This document shows, one piece after another, positions 8,437-15,015 of a stretch of DNA of 64,000 nt. The notes under the pieces are model-generated. The model ran no database searches and was not told the DNA's origin. It worked only from the letters and a program-made list of their open reading frames with translations. Positions within the stretch are counted from its first letter, which is position 1. The number at the start of each line of letters is the position of its first letter. This DNA comes from CAXBNB01 sp965267535 (GTDB lineage: Bacteria; Bacteroidota; Bacteroidia; Cytophagales; Cyclobacteriaceae). The stretch lies in the NCBI GenBank assembly GCA_965267535.1, contig OZ254082.1, positions 248,001 through 312,000 on the forward strand. Direction: 5' to 3'. The position numbers and the translations under genes were made by a program.

Positions 8437-11292
8437 ATGGGAGTGGAGGAGTTAATTATAGCAGAAAAACAAGTCGTAGCAGATGAGGCTACCGATTGCA
8501 TAGAAATATACGGCGCGCGCGAGCACAACCTCAAAAATGTAGACCTGAAGTTTAAGCGCAACCAGCTGGTAGTCATCACGGGTATTAGCGGAAGCGGTAA
8601 GTCGTCGTTGGCGTTTGATACCATTTATGCAGAAGGTCAGCGCCGGTACATGGAAAGTTTTTCTGCCTATGCACGCTCATTTATTGGCGACATGGAACGC
8701 CCCGATGTGGACAAGATCAACGGGCTGAGTCCGGTGATATCCATAGAGCAAAAAACAACCAGCAAAAACCCCCGCTCTACTGTAGGTACGGTTACCGAAG
8801 TGTATGACTTTATGCGTTTGCTTTTTGCCCGGGCTGGCGAAGCATTTTCTTACCTCACCGGCGAGCGTATGGAAAAGCAGACCGAAGAGCAAATCCTCAA
8901 TCATATCACCTCCTATTTTTCCGATAGGAAAATCAGCATACTGGCACCAGTAGTAAAAGGCAGAAAAGGACACTACCGTGAGCTATTTGTGCAGATAAGC
9001 AAAATGGGCTTTGGCAAAGTGAGAGTAAACGGCGATTTGATGGATCTGGTACCCAAGATGCAGGTAGATCGCTACAAGACCCACGATATCGAAATCGTAG
9101 TGGATCGCCTGGTAGCCAGGGATAAAGATAGAAACCGTATACAGCAGTCGCTGAAAACAGCATTGCAGCATGGCAAGGGAATAGTTATGGTATTGGATGA
9201 AGAAGGTAAAGAACATCACTTCTCCAAATACCTGATGGATCCCAAAACCGGCCTGGCTTATGATGAGCCTGCGCCCAATACCTTTTCCTTCAACTCGCCC
9301 TATGGAGCCTGTCAGGAATGCAACGGACTGGGACAGATAGAAGAAATCAGCCGTCAATCCATTATCCCGGACGAGAGCATCAGTATAAGCAGGGGAGGTA
9401 TCCTGCCACTGGGAGAGTTTCGGGATATTTGGATATTTAAGAAAATTGACGCCATACTTAAGCGCCACAAAGTAAACCTGACCACACCGATCAAAGACAT
9501 ACCCGAAGAAGTGATGCAGGTACTCCTCTATGGCGATGAAGAACCGGTAAACGTAAAGTCGGTAAAATATCCCGGTACCGATTGGCAAACCAAATTTGAG
9601 GGAATCGTTCTCTTTTTAGAAAAACAAAAAGATACAGGATCTGAAAAAATACAGAAATGGGTGAAGGATTTTACTACGGTAACTACCTGCCCGGCCTGCA
9701 AGGGTCAGCGACTGAAAAAAGAATCGCTACATTTTCTGATCGATGGAAAAAACATATCCGACCTGGCTTCATTGAATATAGAGGCACTAACCGAGTGGTT
9801 TGATGGATTGGAGGAGCGCTTATCTGAAAGACAAAACATCATTGCTGCAGAGATACTCAAAGAAATAAGAAAACGACTCGGCTTTTTGCTGGATGTGGGG
9901 CTCAATTATCTGGAGCTAAACCGCCCTCTGAAAACACTGTCCGGAGGAGAAGCGCAGCGTATTAGGCTGGCTACACAGATAGGCACACAGCTAGTGGGGG
10001 TACTTTATATATTGGATGAGCCGAGTATAGGCCTGCACCAGCGCGACAATATGAAGCTGATCAAGGCGCTACAGGATTTGCGCGACCTGGGCAATACAGT
10101 TATAGTAGTAGAGCATGACAAGGACATGATGCTCAATGCAGATTTTGTAGTGGATATAGGGCCTGGGGCTGGGAGGCATGGCGGACAGATTGTATCGGCA
10201 GCTCACCCAGAGGAGTTTGTAAAGTCAGCCACCATGACGGCAGCCTACCTCAATGGCAAGGAAAAAATAGCCATACCCGAAAAGCGAAGAGAAGGCAGTG
10301 GCGATCATTTGATCCTGTCCGGAGCTACAGGCCACAACCTCAAAAACGTTACCCTGGATATTCCATTGGGTAAGATGGTCTGTGTGACAGGTGTGTCGGG
10401 GAGTGGTAAGTCGTCACTCATCCATGAAACGCTCGTGCCTATTCTCAATCGGAAGTTTTACCGCTCCAGAAAAGAGCCTCTGCCCTATGAAAAAATTGAC
10501 GGCATCCAGCACCTCGATAAAGTGATAGAGGTAGATCAGTCGCCAATAGGCCGAACTCCCCGATCTAACCCCGCAACTTACACTGGTGTATTTTCAGACA
10601 TTCGTACGTTGTTTTGTCAGCTACCCGAAGCAAAAATAAGAGGATATAAGCCGGGACGTTTTTCTTTCAACGTAAAGGGCGGACGCTGCGAAACCTGTGA
10701 AGGGGCCGGAATGAAACTGGTGGAAATGGATTTTTTGCCGGATGTGTATGTACCCTGCGAAACCTGCAAGGGCAAACGCTACAACCGCGAGACACTGGAA
10801 GTGCGATTCAAGGGTAAGTCCATTTCCGATGTGCTGGATATGACTGTAGAGCAGGCCGTAGATTTTTTTGAAAACCAGCCCAAAATAGTGCGGAAAATTA
10901 AAACCCTAAACGAAGTAGGTCTTGGATACATTACGTTAGGGCAGCATGCCACCACACTGTCCGGGGGAGAGGCCCAGCGAGTGAAGCTGGCAACCGAACT
11001 GTCCAAAAAAGACACAGGAAAGACATTTTATGTGCTGGATGAGCCTACCACAGGACTGCACTTTCAGGATATTCGGCATTTGCTGGCTGTGCTAAACAAG
11101 CTGGTAGACAAAGGCAATACAGTGCTGATAATCGAACACAACATGGATGTGATCAAGGTGGCCGATCACCTGATAGACTTAGGACCAGAGGGAGGTGTAG
11201 GAGGCGGCAATATTGAAGCTTTTGGAACACCGGAGCAACTACTCGCTACCAGCAAAGGATACACGGCCAAGTACCTGAAAATGGAAATGTAG
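8437..11292 (+). CDS. uvrA: excinuclease ABC subunit A
   Basis: A 951-residue UvrA, the damage-recognition ATPase of nucleotide excision repair that works with UvrB and UvrC. It has two ABC-type ATPase halves. The first has Walker A GISGSGKSS at 49-57 and the ABC signature LSGGEAQRIRLA with the following LDEPSIGLHQ Walker B; the second repeats these as GVSGSGKSS and LSGGEAQRVKLA with LDEPTTGLH. Zinc-finger cysteines are seen in CQECNG, CPACKG, CETCEGAG and CETCKGKR. Length and domain order are normal. The ATG at 8437 gives a roughly 20-residue leader before the first conserved block (IEIYGAREHNLKNV). Confidence 0.98.
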   Translation: MGVEELIIAEKQVVADEATDCIEIYGAREHNLKNVDLKFKRNQLVVITGISGSGKSSLAFDTIYAEGQRRYMESFSAYARSFIGDMERPDVDKINGLSPVISIEQKTTSKNPRSTVGTVTEVYDFMRLLFARAGEAFSYLTGERMEKQTEEQILNHITSYFSDRKISILAPVVKGRKGHYRELFVQISKMGFGKVRVNGDLMDLVPKMQVDRYKTHDIEIVVDRLVARDKDRNRIQQSLKTALQHGKGIVMVLDEEGKEHHFSKYLMDPKTGLAYDEPAPNTFSFNSPYGACQECNGLGQIEEISRQSIIPDESISISRGGILPLGEFRDIWIFKKIDAILKRHKVNLTTPIKDIPEEVMQVLLYGDEEPVNVKSVKYPGTDWQTKFEGIVLFLEKQKDTGSEKIQKWVKDFTTVTTCPACKGQRLKKESLHFLIDGKNISDLASLNIEALTEWFDGLEERLSERQNIIAAEILKEIRKRLGFLLDVGLNYLELNRPLKTLSGGEAQRIRLATQIGTQLVGVLYILDEPSIGLHQRDNMKLIKALQDLRDLGNTVIVVEHDKDMMLNADFVVDIGPGAGRHGGQIVSAAHPEEFVKSATMTAAYLNGKEKIAIPEKRREGSGDHLILSGATGHNLKNVTLDIPLGKMVCVTGVSGSGKSSLIHETLVPILNRKFYRSRKEPLPYEKIDGIQHLDKVIEVDQSPIGRTPRSNPATYTGVFSDIRTLFCQLPEAKIRGYKPGRFSFNVKGGRCETCEGAGMKLVEMDFLPDVYVPCETCKGKRYNRETLEVRFKGKSISDVLDMTVEQAVDFFENQPKIVRKIKTLNEVGLGYITLGQHATTLSGGEAQRVKLATELSKKDTGKTFYVLDEPTTGLHFQDIRHLLAVLNKLVDKGNTVLIIEHNMDVIKVADHLIDLGPEGGVGGGNIEAFGTPEQLLATSKGYTAKYLKMEM

Positions 11293-11296
11293 TTTT

Positions 11297-11629
11297 TTAT
11301 TCGTTCGATATTTCTAAATACCGCCTTAATTCTTCTGCAGTTTGTTTGAGGTTGTTGTGGGCCAGAATATCAAGATACTCTTTTTCTTCGTATGGTGGTT
11401 TGTTTTTTGTAAGCACCATTTTTTGAAAGGCTTCACAGCATTTGGTGGGAGCAAGATCTATCATATCTGCTATGAATGTATCCGGATCTATAGCATTTAA
11501 GCCCATTTCCGATAGGTATTGCTGAGGAAAATCTTTGAGGTTATACGTTACTATAACATTAGCATTACACTTAATAGCTGCAGCTACAACATGCCTGTAA
11601 TTATTATTATGAAAAATACTTTTAGTATT
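11297..11629 (-). pseudogene. 3' remnant of a PIN-domain toxin gene
   Basis: Reading leftward, an open frame from about 11629 to the stop at 11297 encodes the C-terminal part of a PIN-domain toxin: RHVVAAAIKCNANVIVT then YNLKDFP, then a FIADMIDL helix region. This matches the end of a family whose full members are about 190 residues and start with FTAVLDANVL. That missing start is found 0.8 kb away at 12448 on the same strand. The recognisable match begins at the RHV arginine (codon 11594-11596). Just before it the sequence reads as unrelated Asn-rich residues and then a stop at 11630-11632. A Met inside (11506) could allow translation of 69 residues, but without the catalytic core this would not be an active nuclease. 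Confidence 0.75.
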
Positions 11630-11814
11630 TAAGTCAAAAGACTGTTTTCATTACCAAAAAAACACTAATAATTTTAGCTTATTGTAATTAGTGGAGTCTC
11701 TTTCTGTAAAGAAAATTTAATTATCAGTATATCAGCTTATTATGGTTTGGTTTCTGTACTAATGATTCTACTTCCATTACACGGATGTGGGGTATGAATT
11801 TCTGTTTATTGTTT

Positions 11815-11848
11815 TTTGCTAAAAAAAATGGAGTTCATAGTACCTTTG
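11815..11848 (+). promoter_or_regulatory. candidate Bacteroidota-type promoter (TTTG / TAnnTTTG)
   Basis: TTTG at 11815-11818 and TACCTTTG at 11841-11848 match the -33 and -7 elements of the Bacteroidota primary-sigma promoter, separated by 22 bases. Transcription would begin near 11855 and run rightward through the hairpin-rich block and the 33-codon ORF. A hairpin (11846-11864) overlaps the -7 box, so the match could also be part of a structural repeat. Confidence 0.35.
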
Positions 11849-12011
11849 TATTATAAGAATACAAGGCGTTGATTCAGGTAAGACTATAAAGAATTGAAAT
11901 TACTATCATCGAGCCCCCAAAGGGTTTGCATTTGGTAAAAGTACTAAGGTGATATGGTTAGGAGACCAAGTTTCAATTTAATAGAATTCCATAAAATCTA
12001 AAAAACAAATA

Positions 12012-12047
12012 ATAAAACACACACTACTTCACTAGTGTGTGTTTTAT
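12012..12047. repeat. perfect 14-bp inverted repeat
   Basis: Arms 12012-12025 and 12034-12047 are exact reverse complements with an 8-base loop (ACTTCACT). The right arm ends in a T run, so a bidirectional intrinsic terminator is possible, but the stem itself is AT-rich at its base. It stands 52 bases ahead of the 33-codon ORF. Confidence 0.7.
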
Positions 12048-12099
12048 AGGCTTATTCGGTCACAGCCCAAAGTTGATCGTTAACTTAAACTTTCCAAAA

Positions 12100-12201
12100 A
12101 TGGGTAAAACCAAAAGCGGGAAAAAGAAGGTCTATGTGCAAGGTTACACCACTAAAGCTGGTGTAAAGGTGTCTACGCACTATAGATCAACTCCCAATTA
12201 G
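12100..12201 (+). CDS. 33-residue basic small protein of unknown function
   Basis: An ATG-started frame of 33 codons ending in TAG. The product is strongly basic: it begins MGKTKSGKKKVYV, followed by GYTTKAGVKVSTHYRSTPN. The second half resembles a recurring short GY-x-x-K-x-G-x-x-V-x-x-H-x-R-S motif that I recall from small bacterial and phage proteins, but I cannot name a family. An RNA- or DNA-binding role would fit the charge; this is inference. The coding region overlaps an 8-bp hairpin (12144-12166) and lies between the longest stem (12012-12047) and the T-arm-like hairpin (12200-12216), which starts inside its stop codon. No Shine-Dalgarno site is seen, which is normal for this phylum. 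Confidence 0.5.
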   Translation: MGKTKSGKKKVYVQGYTTKAGVKVSTHYRSTPN

Positions 12202-12216
12202 AGGTTCAATTCCTCT
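12200..12216 (+). other. tRNA T-arm-like hairpin
   Basis: AGAGG, loop TTCAATT, CCTCT forms a 5-bp stem with a 7-base loop that fits the tRNA T-arm rule (G53-C61 pair, TTCRANN loop). No matching acceptor, D or anticodon arms were found upstream, so it is not a tRNA gene. It may be a tRNA-like fold or a fragment of a tRNA 3' end used as an integration site. Confidence 0.4.
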
Positions 12217-12251
12217 TACTAGATTCTTTACCAGGTAGAGATCTAATCTGA

Positions 12252-12279
12252 AAAATCTACAGAGAAGCCTGTAGATTTT
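12252..12279 (+). terminator. terminator-like 11-bp perfect hairpin
   Basis: AAAATCTACAG and CTGTAGATTTT are exact reverse complements with a 6-base loop AGAAGC, and the right arm runs into TTTTATT. The stem has low GC, so termination strength is uncertain. It could end the transcript carrying the small ORF, or be one stem of a larger RNA. Confidence 0.4.
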
Positions 12280-12364
12280 ATTCGAACTCTTTATCTAGAG
12301 TTCAAATAGCTTTGGCTAACGTTTAAGTTTAGTCAAAGCTATTACGCTTAGCAAAAGTAAATAA

Positions 12365-12448
12365 TTATAAATTACTTTTTACCTGAAAAGGAAAAAGTAC
12401 GTTGGCATCCAGTACAGCTGTAAAACGAGCGCTATTGATCAGTTTCAT
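12365..12448 (-). pseudogene. 5' remnant of the PIN-domain toxin gene
   Basis: On the minus strand an ATG at 12448-12446, overlapping the last 17 bases of the antitoxin gene, opens a 27-codon frame that begins MKLINSARFTAVLDANVLFP. This is the typical first strand of PIN toxins, with the first metal-binding Asp in LDANV (residue 14). After the LFP motif the frame loses similarity (near 12388) and stops at 12365. The remainder of the gene resumes at about 11596. The overlap with the antitoxin is the normal arrangement of an intact toxin-antitoxin operon, which shows this was one before the disruption. Confidence 0.7.
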
Positions 12449-12932
12449 ATAGCCCTAAGTCTTCTGAGTTTTTCATGAGTTCTATTAAAGCTTCTTTTCT
12501 TTCACTTACCAGGTTGTTTTTATACTCTATTAGGTCGTCGAACTGTATTCTCCTGTGTCGGCCTACCATTTCTGCCTTTAGTTTTCCCTGATCTATTAAT
12601 TTTACTACATGTGGCCTTGAGCAATTTAGAAATTCTGCCGCTTTTTGTGTTGTAAAAGATGTACCTACAGGCAAGATGGAAACGGCGTTTCCGTCTTTGT
12701 AATTTTTGAGTATTTCTGCCAGCATCTTTAGTGCCTGCAAGGGGATTTTTATGGGCTCTCCAGTTTCTGATATGCTTATCTCTGGTGTATTCTCAGGGTG
12801 CCCGATATCGTTAATTGCTTCAATCAGCTTTTCAAAGCCTTCTTGAGCAATTTTTCTCTCCTGTCTGGTAGGGTTGTTTATTGGCACTTGTGGACTCATA
12901 CTTGTTGCAGTTGATGTATTGAATGTAAACAT
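12432..12932 (-). CDS. HTH (excisionase-type) antitoxin of a PIN toxin-antitoxin pair
   Basis: A 166-residue protein. A MerR/excisionase-like winged helix-turn-helix lies at about residues 95-140: FTTQKAAEFLNCSRPHVVKLI, split by family norms into recognition helix SRPHVVKLI and wing GRHRRIQFDDL. The N-terminal part would cover dimerisation; the C-terminal tail after the DNA-binding domain would bind the toxin. Such proteins repress their own operon and neutralise the PIN RNase encoded next. Here the toxin gene is split, so the antitoxin is probably an orphan. The start at 12932 may be late: MSPQ at residue 12 is an alternative. Directly upstream, on the minus strand, a TTTCG-TTTAT direct repeat lies against the start and could be the operator. 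Confidence 0.8.
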   Translation of the reverse strand: MFTFNTSTATSMSPQVPINNPTRQERKIAQEGFEKLIEAINDIGHPENTPEISISETGEPIKIPLQALKMLAEILKNYKDGNAVSILPVGTSFTTQKAAEFLNCSRPHVVKLIDQGKLKAEMVGRHRRIQFDDLIEYKNNLVSERKEALIELMKNSEDLGLYETDQ

Positions 12933-12974
12933 AAACGAAATAAACGAAACGAGTATCGAATATTTTTCGGTTGT

Positions 12975-13031
12975 GCGAGCCTTTAGCTCGTATCAAACCT
13001 AAACAGCAGAAGGAACGAGCCAAAAGTTCGT
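12975..13031. repeat. pair of REP-like palindromes in opposite orientation
   Basis: Two short hairpins face each other: CGAGC-CTTTA-GCTCG (12976-12990) and ACGAGC-CAAAA-GTTCGT (13015-13031, with one G-T pair). The first with its flanks matches the reverse complement of the palindrome at 25128-25144 at about 18 of 20 positions. Convergent pairs like this are typical of REP/BIME elements spread by REP-associated tyrosine transposases; no such transposase is in the window. A separate 7-bp hairpin, TTTGTAT-CAA-ATACAAA, sits at 13097-13113 just before the MutS-like gene's 3' end. The rest of 12933-13127 shows nothing else. Confidence 0.6.
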
Positions 13032-13127
13032 ACAAGCATATCCTTTTGAGAATTGCAGTAGAACCCTGCAGTATAGATCAAAAAAATATGTTTTCGTTTG
13101 TATCAAATACAAATCAAATGGTTCAGC

Positions 13128-14930
13128 TTAAAAAGTATCCCCCTTAATAATTCCCATTTTTTCCATCAGCTTGCTGGCGTTGAAGCTTTTGCATGGGCCC
13201 TCGGTGAGGGTATAGTCAAATTTAATTTCATCCCCTGTGATGGTACTGTTAAAACTGTAGTTGGTCACGTTATCGTTGGCAATGTCTGCCAGCGCCAGAT
13301 CGTGCGTAGTAACCATGCCCATGCAGTTGTTTTTGCTAAGCTGCTCTACTAACGAAACAGATCCCTTGTGTCTGTCTTCGGAGTTGGTGCCTTTCAGGAT
13401 TTCGTCAAGCAGGTAAAAAACGGGCGCTTCTCCCAGGCTATCCAGCAGGAGTTTGATGCGTGACAACTCCGCATAAAACGAACTGATGCTTTCTTCCAGG
13501 TTGTCTTCGGTTCGCATGCTCGTAAAAACAGTCAGTGGAGAAAAGGTAAAAGAGTGAGCACAAACCGGCAGGCCGCACTGTGCCATTACCAGCCCTACCC
13601 CAACGGTACGCAAAAAGGTACTTTTGCCTGACATATTGGAGCCGGTAACGAGAGCTACCTGGCCTTTTCCGATCAATTCAAAATCATTGGTAATTCGTCC
13701 AGTGGCCGGAATGAGAGGATGCCCCAGTTGCTTAGCCACCAGGGTATGGCTTGTTTTAGCTAGCGTAGGAAAAACAAAATCGGGGTGAGCCGCAGCTACA
13801 CCCGCCATATCGTTTAGCACATCTATTTCATGTACACTATCCAGCCAGTTTTTCATTTGAGAGCCGTAGTTTTTTCGCCATTTTTCGGCTTTGAGCAACC
13901 AGATCAGGTCTAGTAAAAACACCATGTTGAGGGGGAAATACAAGATGTTGGCTCGGTTTAGAAGCTGCAAAAGGATACGACGAAGCGCCTTTACCGCAGA
14001 GGAGGCACTGCCCGAATCTGTCAGCAAAGCGCCTCGTAGTTTGGTTAGTTTTTGGGCACTAAATGTCCGTGCTTCTACCTGCTCTATTAGTTTTTCGTAG
14101 GCATTTAGCGATTTTGCGGCAGCATCAAACTGCTGGGTGATGTCGAGTAGCGGTACAAAAGTTACACGTAAAAAGTAGAGGTTGAGGAGTATAGGGATAA
14201 AGATCAGTTGGTAAGGGAATGAAAATCCCAATATGAGTACACCCAGCGCCAGCGATGTAAGGGGAATAACACCGCTGAGTATTTGCCAGAAGGGGCTTTT
14301 GAGAAAACGACTATCTCCTTGCAGCCAGTCTAGAAATCGCTGATGGCTGTCGGATTGATCTTCGGTAAGGTTTTGGTGCATTCCCAGTGCCGTATACTGC
14401 TGCCGCCAATCTATATTGTTGGTAAGTTCTTTTACCGCTTCCTGTCTTTCCAGTATTTCTTCGGCAGGAGCATGGGTAGTTAGCCATTTGGCTGCTAGTT
14501 TTTGTGTAGGGATCATGCGGCTTCTTACCACCAGCTGAAACAACGAGTTGGAGCCGAATACATCCAGATCGTGTGCATAGTTATGTCCCTTTTCTGCAAA
14601 AACACTTCCGTGGTTTAGTGTGGAAAAGTTTCCTTCTAAGCGTTGTATTTCTTCCTGATTGATTTGAATCAGGTTTTTTGTGGTTTTTCTGACAAACCTA
14701 ATCCGGTTGTGAGTTCTGATGAGCAGGCTAAAACCAAGAAAGCCAATACCACACACGGCAGATAGCAGCAGGCCGCTGCGGATATTAGCCGCATAAACCA
14801 CCGCTACCACCAAAATGATAAATACCACTATTCGCAGGATAGAAAGCGATTTGTGGGTGGCTGTTTTCGATTGTAGCTCCTTGCTTAATGCAGCCACACG
14901 CTGCTTGAAAATATCTTTGGGTTGACTCAT
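13128..14930 (-). CDS. membrane-anchored MutS-like ATPase
   Basis: A 600-residue protein with the MutS ATPase domain at its C-terminal third (about 400-600): Walker A TGSNMSGKSTFL, the conserved MRTEDNLEESISSFYAEL block, Walker B YLLDEILKGTNSEDR and the TTHDLALA switch. Unlike MutS it has no mismatch-recognition domain; instead the N-terminal half has hydrophobic pairs at about 28-65 and 205-250 that look like membrane segments. This architecture is common in Bacteroidota as 'MutS-related protein' and its role is not established; a role in mismatch repair is doubtful given the membrane segments. It follows feoB on the same strand, 85 bases downstream. Confidence 0.88.
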   Translation of the reverse strand: MSQPKDIFKQRVAALSKELQSKTATHKSLSILRIVVFIILVVAVVYAANIRSGLLLSAVCGIGFLGFSLLIRTHNRIRFVRKTTKNLIQINQEEIQRLEGNFSTLNHGSVFAEKGHNYAHDLDVFGSNSLFQLVVRSRMIPTQKLAAKWLTTHAPAEEILERQEAVKELTNNIDWRQQYTALGMHQNLTEDQSDSHQRFLDWLQGDSRFLKSPFWQILSGVIPLTSLALGVLILGFSFPYQLIFIPILLNLYFLRVTFVPLLDITQQFDAAAKSLNAYEKLIEQVEARTFSAQKLTKLRGALLTDSGSASSAVKALRRILLQLLNRANILYFPLNMVFLLDLIWLLKAEKWRKNYGSQMKNWLDSVHEIDVLNDMAGVAAAHPDFVFPTLAKTSHTLVAKQLGHPLIPATGRITNDFELIGKGQVALVTGSNMSGKSTFLRTVGVGLVMAQCGLPVCAHSFTFSPLTVFTSMRTEDNLEESISSFYAELSRIKLLLDSLGEAPVFYLLDEILKGTNSEDRHKGSVSLVEQLSKNNCMGMVTTHDLALADIANDNVTNYSFNSTITGDEIKFDYTLTEGPCKSFNASKLMEKMGIIKGDTF

Positions 14931-15015
14931 AAGGTACGCTTTGCTATGGAGTGTTGCTCAATGGTATGACACATATGGGTATCAATGCTATCATACGTGA
15001 CATAGGTTGCACAGA

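Larger units (their letters stand above)
11843..12380 (+). ncRNA. candidate structured RNA (serial hairpins) containing a small ORF
   Basis: No known RNA family was recognised. The support is structural: at least eight stems in about 530 bases, some perfect and long. The best are ATAAAACACACACT pairing with AGTGTGTGTTTTAT (12012-12025 with 12034-12047, 14 bp), AAAATCTACAG with CTGTAGATTTT (12252-12262 with 12269-12279, 11 bp), and a 13-bp stem with one G-T pair (12305-12317 with 12331-12343). TTACACCA pairs with TGGTGTAA (12144-12151 with 12159-12166) inside the small ORF. A tRNA T-arm-like hairpin is at 12200-12216. The strand is taken from the promoter match and the ORF. It could instead be the decayed end of a mobile element or a phage fragment. 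Confidence 0.35.
11597..12388. other. about 0.8 kb AT-rich insertion/replacement splitting the PIN toxin gene
   Basis: This block separates the two recognisable pieces of one PIN toxin gene. By comparison with remembered family members, roughly 75 codons of the toxin are missing, so the event replaced toxin sequence rather than simply inserting. No transposase, recombinase or reverse transcriptase is encoded, no clear terminal inverted repeats are visible, and a target duplication cannot be judged because flanking target bases are lost. The block is visibly more AT-rich than its neighbours and is packed with inverted repeats: 11614-11630, 11663-11693, 11846-11864, 12012-12047, 12144-12166, 12200-12216, 12221-12249, 12252-12279, 12284-12303, 12305-12343 and 12353-12379. 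A 33-codon ORF lies at 12100-12201. Boundaries are approximate by about 15 bases. Confidence 0.6.

Noticed and set aside
12130..12226. A complete tRNA or tmRNA around the T-arm-like hairpin
   Set aside because: The possible acceptor strand TACTAGA has no 7-bp partner at the right distance, and no D or anticodon arm can be drawn; tmRNA landmarks are absent.
11700..12380. Group I or II intron, or retron, in the PIN gene
   Set aside because: No intron core motifs (P7 or domain 5 patterns) or reverse transcriptase were found; toxin coding sequence is lost, which an intron would not do.
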